From contig CAMPKU010000052.1 of NCBI GenBank assembly GCA_946887385.1, forward strand, positions 1 to 20,025: a DNA stretch of 20,025 bases, written 5' to 3'. This DNA is from an uncultured Gammaproteobacteria bacterium. Its GTDB lineage: Bacteria; Pseudomonadota; Gammaproteobacteria; Rariloculales; Rariloculaceae. A program made the translations under genes and the position numbers. The notes below the pieces were generated by a model. It did not search any database. It was given only the letters and a program-made list of their open reading frames with translations, and had not been told where the DNA came from. Below are positions 8,887 through 15,724 of this stretch, piece after piece. Position 1 is the first letter of the stretch. Each line of letters starts with the position of its first letter.

Positions 8887-9792
8887 TCAGCGCGGCAGCG
8901 CGTGGCTCTTGAAGAACGCCCACATTTCGCTCGTGGCGTCGACCTCTTGCCGCGCCCAGGTATGCACGAGACCGTCGATGCGCACGAGCCGGACTTCGGC
9001 ATCGCACCCTTCGTAGCGCAGCGTGGATAGCGGCCCCGGCGGGTCCTCGAGCAGCGCGTCGCCGTCGCAGCCGTTGTGCTTCGCCCAGCTCGCGAGCGCT
9101 TCAGGCACGCTTTCCACCCACTCGCCGCCGCGCCCCGCGACGCCACCGTCGTAGGTGTTCTGCGGATCCGCGAGCCCATGGAACGTGAGCACCGGGATCG
9201 CGCGGCCCTCGCACGGCCCTGGCCAGCGCAGCCCCGCCATCGGCGCGATCGCGGCGATGCGGTGGTTCAGCTTGCACGCGAGCAGCGACGACATACGCCC
9301 ACCGCCCGAGAAGCCCGTTGCATAGACGCGCGTGAGATCCGTGCACGCGCGTGCCGCGACGTGGTCGATGACAGCGGAGACGTACGCCACGTCGTCGGGC
9401 CGCTCCGCGGTCACGGGCACGTTCCAGCGGTTGTTCTCCGTGCCGGCCTGCAGCGTCGCGACAAGCGCGCCTTCGCGCTCCGCAAGCGCCTCGAACCGGC
9501 TCGTGCTCGCCTGGCGCTCCGCCGTGCCGCCGCTGCCGTGCATGTCGAGCACGAGCGGCCGCGGCGTGCGGCCGTCGTAGCTGGGTGGCACGAACAGCCG
9601 ATAGGAGCGTTGCCGGCCGCCCGACGTGAGCTGCTGAGTGCTGACGCCGGCTGTGGCCGCTAAGGCGCACTCGCCGCCCAGTGTTTGGCCGAGCGCATGG
9701 CCCGGCACCGAGGCAGCGGCGATCGCCACGAGCGCAGTAGCCGCCGTTGCAGCAAACGCGGCGAATGTGGCGAAGAATTCGCGCCCGCGCAT
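8887..9792 (-). CDS. Exported PHB-depolymerase-like/LpqC-type alpha/beta-hydrolase esterase
   Basis: The 301-residue product is an alpha/beta-hydrolase of the polyhydroxybutyrate depolymerase/feruloyl-esterase-like (LpqC) group. A signal peptide covers about residues 1-35 (MRGREFFATFAAFAATAATA). The oxyanion segment is LDMHGSGG (82-89), the nucleophile Ser162 sits in ATGFSGGGRMS, the acid is probably Asp209 (FHGLADPQNTYDGG) and the base is His277 (IDGLVHTWA). RSYRLFVPPSYDG (62-74) is typical of the family. Several Cys could form disulfides after export. The ATG at 9792 lies 5 bases after the stop of the Rossmann protein gene, so the two are very likely cotranscribed. Likely substrates are short-chain polyester or aromatic esters, but the sequence does not decide which. 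Its 3' end faces the DUF305-LVIVD gene. Confidence 0.88.
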   Translation of the reverse strand: MRGREFFATFAAFAATAATALVAIAAASVPGHALGQTLGGECALAATAGVSTQQLTSGGRQRSYRLFVPPSYDGRTPRPLVLDMHGSGGTAERQASTSRFEALAEREGALVATLQAGTENNRWNVPVTAERPDDVAYVSAVIDHVAARACTDLTRVYATGFSGGGRMSSLLACKLNHRIAAIAPMAGLRWPGPCEGRAIPVLTFHGLADPQNTYDGGVAGRGGEWVESVPEALASWAKHNGCDGDALLEDPPGPLSTLRYEGCDAEVRLVRIDGLVHTWARQEVDATSEMWAFFKSHALPR

Positions 9793-9797
9793 GTCGT

Positions 9798-10526
9798 TCA
9801 GCGCGCCGGGGCCGACGCCGGCTCCGGCCGCAGGTAGTAGTTGAACGCCCCGCTGTGACCGCGCGCGTTCGCCCAGATCACGAGCATTTCTTCGAGCGTG
9901 TTCGCGAAACGCAGCGGTCCAAGGTCGACAGGCTCGAGCCCCATTCCCTCGACGAGCTCCGCGACCGCCGCGCGCGCCGCCGCGTCGTCGCCGACGATCG
10001 GAATCGACACGGGCCCGCCGGAGCTCTCGGGGTCCACCATCTTCGTCCAATTCAGCGTATTGAACGCTTTGACGACCTTGGCGCCCGGCGCTGCCGCCTG
10101 AATGAGCTCGGCGTTGCTGCCGCCCGGCACGTCGTGGTCCGCGTAGCCGTCGCTCGAACCGCGGTTCACGCGATTCGTGGGGTCGATGATGATCTTGCCC
10201 GAGAGGTCGCCCAAGCTCTGCGTGATCTGCACCGCCAGGTTGCCCGGCACGGCGAGCAGCACCATGTCGGCGCCTTGCACGGCTTCCGGCTGCGTGGCGG
10301 CCGTGGCGCCGCGGCCCGTCTTCGCGACGAGGTCTTGGACGTCTTTCTCGTTCGGCGTGCGCGAGCCGTAGACGATGGTGTGACCGAGCGCCGCGAACTC
10401 GGGGCCGAGCGCCGAGCCCACGTTACCGGTACCGATGACGGCGATTTTCGCCGCGAATGCCGTGCTGCCTGCCGTCGCGAGCAGCAGCGCGGCCGCGGCC
10501 GCGAGCGTGGTGCGTGTCCGGTTCAT
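9798..10526 (-). CDS. Exported NADP-binding Rossmann protein, F420/NADP oxidoreductase family
   Basis: The 242-residue product matches the small dinucleotide-binding proteins related to F420-dependent NADP reductase. It shows AKIAVIGTGNVGSALG (26-41; glycine-rich loop GTGNVG at 32-37), YGSR (53-56, suited to the NADP 2'-phosphate), ADMVLLAVPG (86-95), IIIDPTNR (112-119) and VVKAFNTLN (151-159). Unlike the usual cytoplasmic members it begins with a convincing signal peptide (MNRTRTTLAAAAALLLATAG, cleavage near AFA at 23-25). AAGGGGG precedes the ATG. The start codon overlaps the regulator's stop as ATGA, and the esterase follows after 5 bases. The family call is firm; the physiological substrate, and how a cofactor would be supplied outside the cytoplasm, are unknown. 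Confidence 0.85.
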   Translation of the reverse strand: MNRTRTTLAAAAALLLATAGSTAFAAKIAVIGTGNVGSALGPEFAALGHTIVYGSRTPNEKDVQDLVAKTGRGATAATQPEAVQGADMVLLAVPGNLAVQITQSLGDLSGKIIIDPTNRVNRGSSDGYADHDVPGGSNAELIQAAAPGAKVVKAFNTLNWTKMVDPESSGGPVSIPIVGDDAAARAAVAELVEGMGLEPVDLGPLRFANTLEEMLVIWANARGHSGAFNYYLRPEPASAPAR

Positions 10527-11053
10527 GACGAATCCCCCTTGTGTTCACTCGACTTTAGCGGAATCCGCTCGCGCTGCGCCAGCTGGCGCGCGTCGCGCTC
10601 GAGCCGCTGCCGGATGACGCGAACGACGTGCGTCGTCGTCGTCATGTGGTGCTCGCCGAGCCCCAGCAGAAGTGTGGCCAGCCAAATCGACTCGGCGGCC
10701 CGCAACCCGCCAAGGTAGGCACGCCCCGCCGGCGTTAGTAGCAGCTGAAGAATCCGCGCATCGTCGGGATTCGGTACGAGCTCGAGTCGACCGATGGCGG
10801 CTGCCCGGTGCGCCACGCGATGCGCGGCCTGCCGCGAGACGCCGAGCACGCGGGCCACGTCTGCAATCGCGAGGCAATACGGTGAACGCTCGATCGCCCG
10901 CAGAAGGCGCGTCTCGGCGTCCGCCGGAAAGACGCGCTCGCCGTTCGGAGTGCGTGCTTCGCCGATACGCTGCGCTGCGAGCGTGATCTCGTCGATTAGA
11001 TCAATGGGGGCCTGGCGCCCACGTTGCTTGAGGTATTCGCGGGATCGTTGCAC
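10523..11053 (-). CDS. MarR-like winged-helix transcriptional regulator
   Basis: From the GTG at 11053 the product has 176 residues. Residues about 48-112 form a winged helix: RLLRAIERSPYCLAIADVAR, then a recognition helix GVSRQAAHRVAHRAAA (71-86) and a wing VPNPDDARILQLLLTPAG (93-110). Flanking helices (17-32 and 115-160) would form the dimer interface, as in MarR proteins. The start is uncertain: a TTG at 11098 gives 191 residues but lies inside the palindromic repeat, lacks an SD site and adds Cys/Arg-rich residues of little protein character. The GTG at 11053 also lacks a good SD. The stop overlaps the oxidoreductase start (ATGA), so the regulator heads a three-gene operon and probably controls it through the TTGACGAT sites upstream. 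Confidence 0.75.
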   Translation of the reverse strand: MQRSREYLKQRGRQAPIDLIDEITLAAQRIGEARTPNGERVFPADAETRLLRAIERSPYCLAIADVARVLGVSRQAAHRVAHRAAAIGRLELVPNPDDARILQLLLTPAGRAYLGGLRAAESIWLATLLLGLGEHHMTTTTHVVRVIRQRLERDARQLAQRERIPLKSSEHKGDSS

Positions 11054-11076
11054 GGCGCGCAGCCGCAGGGGGCACG

Positions 11077-11105
11077 CGCATAGTGTCCTCGCCGGCAATC
11101 GTCAA
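11077..11105 (-). promoter_or_regulatory. Candidate sigma70-type promoter of the regulator operon
   Basis: On the minus strand TTGACG (11105-11100) and TATGCG (11082-11077) are 17 bases apart. The first is a 5-of-6 match to the -35 consensus; the second is a poor -10 (3 of 6). The -35 box is part of the outermost TTGACGAT repeat, so a protein bound there would block polymerase. Transcription would start near 11070, just ahead of the GTG at 11053. Confidence 0.3.
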
Positions 11106-11211
11106 CGCGCGCGACGAATCGGCCGCAATCGTCAACATTCGTGACGATCGCCTCGCCAAATCGGTCCGCGCTGTTGACGATTGCGGCCGATTCGTCGCAG
11201 CCATTGACGAT
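11098..11211. repeat. Large imperfect palindrome with four TTGACGAT sites (putative operator array)
   Basis: Bases 11111-11137 and 11172-11198 are a perfect 27-bp inverted repeat separated by 34 bases. The symmetry continues outward, giving 40-base arms (11098-11137 and 11172-11211) that match at 36 of 40 positions around a centre at 11154.5. Each arm has two copies of TTGACGAT: 11098-11105 and 11128-11135 (minus orientation), 11174-11181 and 11204-11211 (plus orientation). Within each arm the copies are exactly 30 bases apart, about three helical turns. A fifth near copy, GTGACGAT, is at 11141-11148. It lies between the sugar dehydrogenase stop and the regulator start. Operator sites for the MarR-like protein are the leading reading; a short mobile inverted-repeat element or a cruciform is possible. 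Confidence 0.75.
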
Positions 11212-11251
11212 CTCTGGGGAGAGGTCTGCATACGCAGCCCCCTTACATAAA

Positions 11252-11280
11252 CGGCCCGCTTAGCCGTTCGCGAAGGGCCG
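11252..11280 (-). terminator. Weak candidate terminator hairpin after the sugar dehydrogenase gene
   Basis: CGGCCC (11252-11257) pairs with GGGCCG (11275-11280), leaving a 17-base loop. It starts 8 bases after the dehydrogenase stop and is followed on the minus strand by TTTATGT. The stem is short, the loop long and the T-run poor, so this is only a possibility. Confidence 0.25.
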
Positions 11281-11287
11281 GCAGGCG

Positions 11288-12550
11288 CTACCTGGCCGGT
11301 CTCGACGACGCCGCAGGCGTCTCCTCGGCCGGTTCCAGCCGAATGACCGTCCCGTCCGGCCGGCCGCTGCCGTAGCGGACTTCGGTCGAAAAATAGACAT
11401 AGCCATCCGGCCCGATCTCGACGTCGCGGAAACGAACGCCGAGCTCGTCGAGAAACTCTTCGCGGCGCAGCGGTTCGCCCTTGTCGTTGAACGGCATGCG
11501 CTCGACGTGCTGGCCGCTCAGCGCGCCAATGATCAAGCTGTTCTGCCACTGCGGGAACTTGTCGCCGGTATAAAACGCCATGGCGGCCGGGCTGATCTGC
11601 GGCACCCAGAAAACCACCGGCTGCTCCATGCCCTCGCGATGCCACGCTTTGTCCGAAACCAGCGTGCCCGAGTAGTTGCGGCCTTGCGAAACGAGCGGCC
11701 AGCCGTAATTGCCGCCGGGCTTTAGGATGTTGACCTCGTCGCCGCCCTGCGGGCCGATCTCCATCTGCCACAGCTCGCCGGTCACGGGATGGAACCGCAA
11801 GCCGTAGCTATTGCGATGGCCGTACGTGAAGATCTCGGGCTTGGCGCCGGCGCGGCCAACGAACGGATTGTCCTGCGGCACACCGCCCTCGTCGGTGAGG
11901 CGCAGAATCTTGCCGACGTGATCGGACAAGCTCTGCGCGCGGAGGCGGATGCTGTTGTCGTCTTGCGGACCGCAGCAGAGGCGGTCGCGGTCGCCGACGC
12001 TCACATACAGCGTCTTGTCCGGGCCGAATTCCATGCGGCCCGTGTACGCCATGCGCGCGTTCTCCCACGCATCGGCCACGAAGATCTCCTTCGCGTCGAC
12101 GAGCTTGGTGCCGTCCAAGCGGCCGCGGGAAATGGCGAGAGTTTGGCGTTCGTCGTCGCCCTTCAAGTACGAGACGTAAACGAACCGGTTCGTCGCAAAG
12201 TCGGGGTGCGGGACCACGCCGTGCAGAATGTCGTTACCGGCCGGCGAGGGCGGGGTCCAGACGGGATCGGGCAGCAGCTTGCCGCCCTGAATCATGCGCA
12301 GCTTGCCGTTGCCTTCGGTGACGAGCAGGTCCGACGTGCCGGGGATGAAGACAAGATCCCAGGGCGAGGTGAGCCCATCCGCGACGAGCGCAACGCGCAG
12401 CTGCTGGCGGCCCGCGCGCAGCGTCAGCGGCTCGCCGGCTTTCGGCAGCAGCGCCGCGGGCCCAGCCGGCGGCTGAGCGAGCGCCACCTGCGCTTGCAAC
12501 ACAAACCCCGACGCCATGGCTGCACCGAGCCAAATCGAATGCGGTCTCAT
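11288..12550 (-). CDS. Exported PQQ-dependent sugar dehydrogenase family protein (soluble aldose dehydrogenase-like)
   Basis: The 420-residue product is a six-bladed beta-propeller of the soluble glucose/aldose dehydrogenase (YliI-like) family, which oxidises sugars in the periplasm with PQQ. Signal peptide: MRPHSIWLGAAMASGFVLQA..., cleavage near ALA at 23-25. Family segments: GLTSPWDLVFIPGTSDLLVT (59-78), LHGVVPHPDFATNRFVYVSY (109-128), FTYGHRNSYGLRFHPVTGEL (241-260), GPQGGDEVN (266-274) and GNYGWP (280-285). Odd point: the family's catalytic HxxGR-type segment reads AYTGR (168-172), so the usual general-base histidine is absent. A Cys-Cys pair lies at 192-193. The ATG at 12550 follows GAGGGG with 7 bases of spacing; the upstream extension of the frame is not protein-like. 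It is divergent from the DUF2779 gene. Family certain, activity doubtful. Confidence 0.88.
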   Translation of the reverse strand: MRPHSIWLGAAMASGFVLQAQVALAQPPAGPAALLPKAGEPLTLRAGRQQLRVALVADGLTSPWDLVFIPGTSDLLVTEGNGKLRMIQGGKLLPDPVWTPPSPAGNDILHGVVPHPDFATNRFVYVSYLKGDDERQTLAISRGRLDGTKLVDAKEIFVADAWENARMAYTGRMEFGPDKTLYVSVGDRDRLCCGPQDDNSIRLRAQSLSDHVGKILRLTDEGGVPQDNPFVGRAGAKPEIFTYGHRNSYGLRFHPVTGELWQMEIGPQGGDEVNILKPGGNYGWPLVSQGRNYSGTLVSDKAWHREGMEQPVVFWVPQISPAAMAFYTGDKFPQWQNSLIIGALSGQHVERMPFNDKGEPLRREEFLDELGVRFRDVEIGPDGYVYFSTEVRYGSGRPDGTVIRLEPAEETPAASSRPAR

Positions 12551-12685
12551 GAAAATTCCCCTCGCCTTCTTCTTATGCGGAATGGGGGCCGATGCTACCG
12601 TTCCGCGGCGGCGCGTGCCATCGGTCTGGCCGGACACCGCGTGTCGGTTGTGCCACGACACCTAAGGCGGGCATGCTGCGCCGCC
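12551..12685. promoter_or_regulatory. Divergent intergenic region with short inverted repeats
   Basis: These 135 bases separate the sugar dehydrogenase and DUF2779 genes and must carry both promoters. GACAC/GTGTC (12633-12637, 12641-12645) and GTGTCG/CGACAC (12641-12646, 12656-12661) form overlapping inverted repeats that could be a protein-binding site. No clear -35/-10 pair was found. Confidence 0.3.
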
Positions 12686-14158
12686 ATGCGCGCGCCGATC
12701 GCTTTGTCGAAAACCAAGCTGCTGTGCCTCAAGCAATGCCGGCGCAGGCTCTGGCTCGAGACCTATCAGCCCGAGATTCTCCCCGAGCCCTCGGCCGAGA
12801 AAGCCACGCTGCTAGCGACGGGCAACGCCGTTGGTGAGATCGCGCGGCGGCTCTATGGGCGCGGGACCGGCCATCTCGTGAGCTTCGAGCGCGGCTTGCG
12901 CGCCGCGATCGACGCGACGCGCGCGTTGGTCGATGCCGGCGGCCGTGAGCCGATTTTCGAGGCCACGTTCGATCATGACGGCGTGAACGTGCGTGTCGAC
13001 GTGCTCGACCGCAGCGAGCCGCAGCCGAAGCTCATCGAGGTGAAGTCGTCAGCGCACGTGAAAGACCACTATCTCGACGATTGCGCGATCCAAGCCTGGG
13101 CGCTGACGCAAAACGGTTTGGCACCGCGCGCGGTCGTCGTGGCCACCGTCGATCCGCAGTTCGTCTATCCCGGCGGCGGCCGGTATGAAGGCTTGCTCGT
13201 GGAAACGGATGTCACGCAGCCGGTGCAGGAGCGGCTCAATGCTGTCGACGCGCTCGTCGTGGCGGCCCGGAGCACGCTGGCCGAGCTCGACGAGCCGGCC
13301 GTCGCTGTCGGCACGCATTGCGGCGCACCCTACGAGTGCGACTTCTACGCGCACTGCGCGCCGCCGGATGGCCACTTTCCGGTACTGGGTTTGGGCGGCA
13401 GCAAGGAAAAATTGTTCGAGCTCATGCATGCGGGCTTTCGCGACCTGCGCGACGTGCCGGAGTCTGCGCTCACGAACGACACGCAACGGCTGATCTGGCA
13501 GCAGACGCGCAGCGGCCAAGCGCACCTGGGCGCCGAGCTGCGCGAGCTCGCGCGCGGCCTTGCGTACCCGCGCTACTACCTCGACTTCGAGACCGTGAAC
13601 CCGGCCGTGCCGATCTTCGCGGGCACGCGGCCGTTCGAGGCGCTGCCGTTCCAGTGGTCGTGTCACATCGAACCGGCCGCCGGGAAGCTCGAGCACGCCG
13701 AGTTCTTGAGCTTGAGCACCGAGCCGCCGATGCGCCAGCTGGCCGAGAGCCTGGTCGCGACGCTCGGTGCGGCGGGCCCGATACTCATATATACGCCGTA
13801 CGAGCGGCGGGTTCTTGCCGAGCTGGCGGCGCGCTACCCGGATCTCGCCGCGCCGCTCGCGGCGCTGGCCCCGCGCCTGGTCGATTTGCATCCGCCGACG
13901 CGCCGGCATTACTACCATCCCGCCATGCAGGGCTCGTGGTCCCTGAAAGCCGTGCTGCCCACCGTGGCGCCCGACCTGCAGTACAGCGCACTCGGCGAGG
14001 TGCGCGACGGCCTCGCCGCGCAGACCGCCTACTTGGAGGCCGTGGCCGCGCACACGTCCGACGCGCGGCGGGCCGCGCTGCGCCGGGCGCTGCTCGACTA
14101 TTGCCGCCAAGACACGCTCGCGCTCGTGCGGCTCGTGGAGTTCTTCGGCCGGGATTAG
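12686..14158 (+). CDS. DUF2779 protein: Cas4-like nuclease domain plus DEDD exonuclease-like domain
   Basis: The 490-residue product is a predicted DNA nuclease of the DUF2779 family. The N-terminal half looks like a RecB/Cas4-type PD-(D/E)XK domain: SKTKLLCLKQCRRRLWLE (8-25), Asp105 (VRVDVLD), Glu118-x-Lys120 (LIEVKSS) and Gln136. A Cys from the N-terminus (Cys14 or Cys18) with Cys212, Cys218 and Cys224 (CGAPYECDFYAHC) fits the iron-sulfur cluster of Cas4/AddB-type nucleases. The C-terminal half has DEDD-type motifs: YYLDFETVNPAVP with Asp300 and Glu302, RLVDL (Asp400) and LLDYCRQDT (Asp476). The ATG at 12686 was chosen because the conserved region begins directly after it; the SD is weak and the open frame upstream is antisense to the dehydrogenase. 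Role in repair or defence is inferred. Confidence 0.82.
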   Translation: MRAPIALSKTKLLCLKQCRRRLWLETYQPEILPEPSAEKATLLATGNAVGEIARRLYGRGTGHLVSFERGLRAAIDATRALVDAGGREPIFEATFDHDGVNVRVDVLDRSEPQPKLIEVKSSAHVKDHYLDDCAIQAWALTQNGLAPRAVVVATVDPQFVYPGGGRYEGLLVETDVTQPVQERLNAVDALVVAARSTLAELDEPAVAVGTHCGAPYECDFYAHCAPPDGHFPVLGLGGSKEKLFELMHAGFRDLRDVPESALTNDTQRLIWQQTRSGQAHLGAELRELARGLAYPRYYLDFETVNPAVPIFAGTRPFEALPFQWSCHIEPAAGKLEHAEFLSLSTEPPMRQLAESLVATLGAAGPILIYTPYERRVLAELAARYPDLAAPLAALAPRLVDLHPPTRRHYYHPAMQGSWSLKAVLPTVAPDLQYSALGEVRDGLAAQTAYLEAVAAHTSDARRAALRRALLDYCRQDTLALVRLVEFFGRD

Positions 14159-14191
14159 ACTAGCGCGTAAGCCCGACTCGCGAGGTTTGCC

Positions 14192-15295
14192 ATGTACCGT
14201 ACCGCTACGTTGCTCGCCTCCGCCGCACTCGTCGTCGCCGCGGCCGGCTTCGACGCTCACGCCCACCACGCGTTCGCCACCGAGTTCGACGCCGATTTGA
14301 CCGGCGAGGTCAAAGGCGAAGTGACGCGCGTGTGGTGGCAAAACCCGCACATCCGCTACGACGTGGCCATGAAAATGCCCGACGGCTCGACGGAAAGCTG
14401 GGCGCTGCTGCCGCCCGGCAATTTGCCCACGTACCGGCGCGAGAACTGGACCGAGCAGACCATCCAGGCGGGTTATCAGGTTACCGCCACCGGCAACTTG
14501 GGCCGCGACGGCACGAAGAAGCTGTACGCCACCTGTATCAACATCGGCACGGGGCCCGAGCAAGGGCGCCAGCTCGGCCGCTGCGTGAACACGGGCACCG
14601 TGACGCAAACGACGGCCGATCCCAACGTCGACTACACCGTGAAAGCCAACAACTACGACATCGACATCACGGGGTACTGGGACAACCGTTATCGGTTCCA
14701 AGTGACGGTGGACGATTTTCAGCCGAAGCCGATGCCGCTGACGCCGCAAGCGAAGGCGATCTATGACGGCCGTACGTTCGGCGACGACCACGTGCTGCGC
14801 TGCCTGCCGGCCGGGTTGCCGCGCATCTTCGGCTCGCCGTATCCGATGCAGATCTTGGACGCCGGCTCCCACTATCTAATGGTGTTCATGCAGGACAACA
14901 CGCCGCGGCGCGTGTGGATGGACGGCCGCTCTCCGCCGGCCGAGCAGCCGCTCACGTCGATGGGGTTCTCCACGGGTCAGTGGGAAGGCGGCACGCTGGT
15001 CGTCGAAACCACGCTGCTGTCGCCCGGCTGGCTCGACGGCTCCGGCTATCCGATGAGCGGCGGCGCCGATACGCGCATCGTCGAGCGTTGGACGCCTGCC
15101 GAGGACGGTCTCACGATGGAACGCATCATGACCGTGCACGACACGCTGTACACGGCGCCGCTCGTGCGTACCCGCGGCTCGCAGCGCGGCGACGCGACGC
15201 TCGGGTTGATCGAGAGCGAGCCTTGCGATGCGCGGCCGTTCTTGAACGAGTTGCTCGAGCGCGGCGAGCTCGAGGAGCGGCTGCGCCCGCAGTAG
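14192..15295 (+). CDS. Exported DUF6152-type protein with a long C-terminal extension
   Basis: The 367-residue product begins with a signal peptide (MYRTATLLASAALVVAAAGF, cleavage near AHA at 22-24). A DUF6152-like segment follows: HHAFATEFD (25-33), GEVTRVWWQNPHIRYDV (42-58), ESWALLPPGNLP (68-79) and a region ending LYATCINIG. The family has no known reaction. Residues about 150-367 form a second region containing YDGRTFGDDHVLRCLPAGLP, MVFMQDNTPRRVWMDGR and GQWEGGTLVVETTLLSPGW, a pattern I recall from uncharacterised exported proteins. GAGG lies 6 bases before the ATG. It begins 33 bases after the DUF2779 gene in the same direction, so cotranscription is possible although the functions look unrelated. 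It ends 7 bases from the convergent MazG-like gene. Confidence 0.75.
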   Translation: MYRTATLLASAALVVAAAGFDAHAHHAFATEFDADLTGEVKGEVTRVWWQNPHIRYDVAMKMPDGSTESWALLPPGNLPTYRRENWTEQTIQAGYQVTATGNLGRDGTKKLYATCINIGTGPEQGRQLGRCVNTGTVTQTTADPNVDYTVKANNYDIDITGYWDNRYRFQVTVDDFQPKPMPLTPQAKAIYDGRTFGDDHVLRCLPAGLPRIFGSPYPMQILDAGSHYLMVFMQDNTPRRVWMDGRSPPAEQPLTSMGFSTGQWEGGTLVVETTLLSPGWLDGSGYPMSGGADTRIVERWTPAEDGLTMERIMTVHDTLYTAPLVRTRGSQRGDATLGLIESEPCDARPFLNELLERGELEERLRPQ

Positions 15296-15302
15296 CTTCG
15301 GC

Positions 15303-15656
15303 TCACTCGTAGTCGGTGTACTTGCGTGCCTGGCCGCGCACGCGCTCGGCCGGATATTTCTGCTCGTTCAGCGCGATCTTGTCGGCAGCGGCGCGCAGCA
15401 AGTCCACGTCGAGCCGGTCGGCCATGCGCAGCAAGTAGATGAACACGTCGGCAAGCTCGAGGCGCACACGCTCGCGGCGGTCGGCATCGAGATTCCGGCT
15501 CTGCTCGTCCGTGAGCCACTGAAACTCCTCGACAAGCTCGGCCGCCTCCACCGAGAGGGCCATCGCCAAATTCTTCGGCGAATGGAACTGCTCCCAATCG
15601 CGCGCGGCCGCGAAGGCTGCGAGCCGCTCCTGCAACGTTCGTAATGCATCGGCCAT
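15303..15656 (-). CDS. MazG-like nucleotide pyrophosphohydrolase (dCTPase/RS21-C6 type)
   Basis: The 117-residue product is a compact all-alpha NTP pyrophosphatase that would hydrolyse (d)NTPs to (d)NMP and pyrophosphate in the cytoplasm. Metal-binding residues are in place: EAAELVEEFQW (Glu37, Glu40) and LELADVFIYLLRMADRLDVD (Glu67, Asp70). FHSPKNLAMALSVEAAEL and NEQKYP (97-102) are typical of the RS21-C6/YpjD-like group. The length fits a single-domain member. The ATG at 15656 follows an excellent SD (GGAGGA). It is divergent from the nuclease-helicase gene with 68 bases between starts. A role in cleaning the nucleotide pool is known for the family; any link to the neighbouring nucleases is inferred. 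Confidence 0.9.
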   Translation of the reverse strand: MADALRTLQERLAAFAAARDWEQFHSPKNLAMALSVEAAELVEEFQWLTDEQSRNLDADRRERVRLELADVFIYLLRMADRLDVDLLRAAADKIALNEQKYPAERVRGQARKYTDYE

Positions 15657-15724
15657 CGCACCATCCTCCGGCGCCCCGAGCGGGAGTATCCCACACGCGC
15701 AGCTCAGGCCTTTATGATCCGCCG

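Noticed and set aside
11789..12685. N-terminal extension of the DUF2779 gene by about 300 codons
   Set aside because: It is antisense to the PQQ dehydrogenase, and the conserved protein begins at the ATG at 12686.
13049..14872. A 607-codon minus-strand open frame opposite the DUF2779 and DUF6152 genes
   Set aside because: Shadow of two well-supported plus-strand genes; the translation is His/Arg/Val-rich and has no recognisable domain or SD site.
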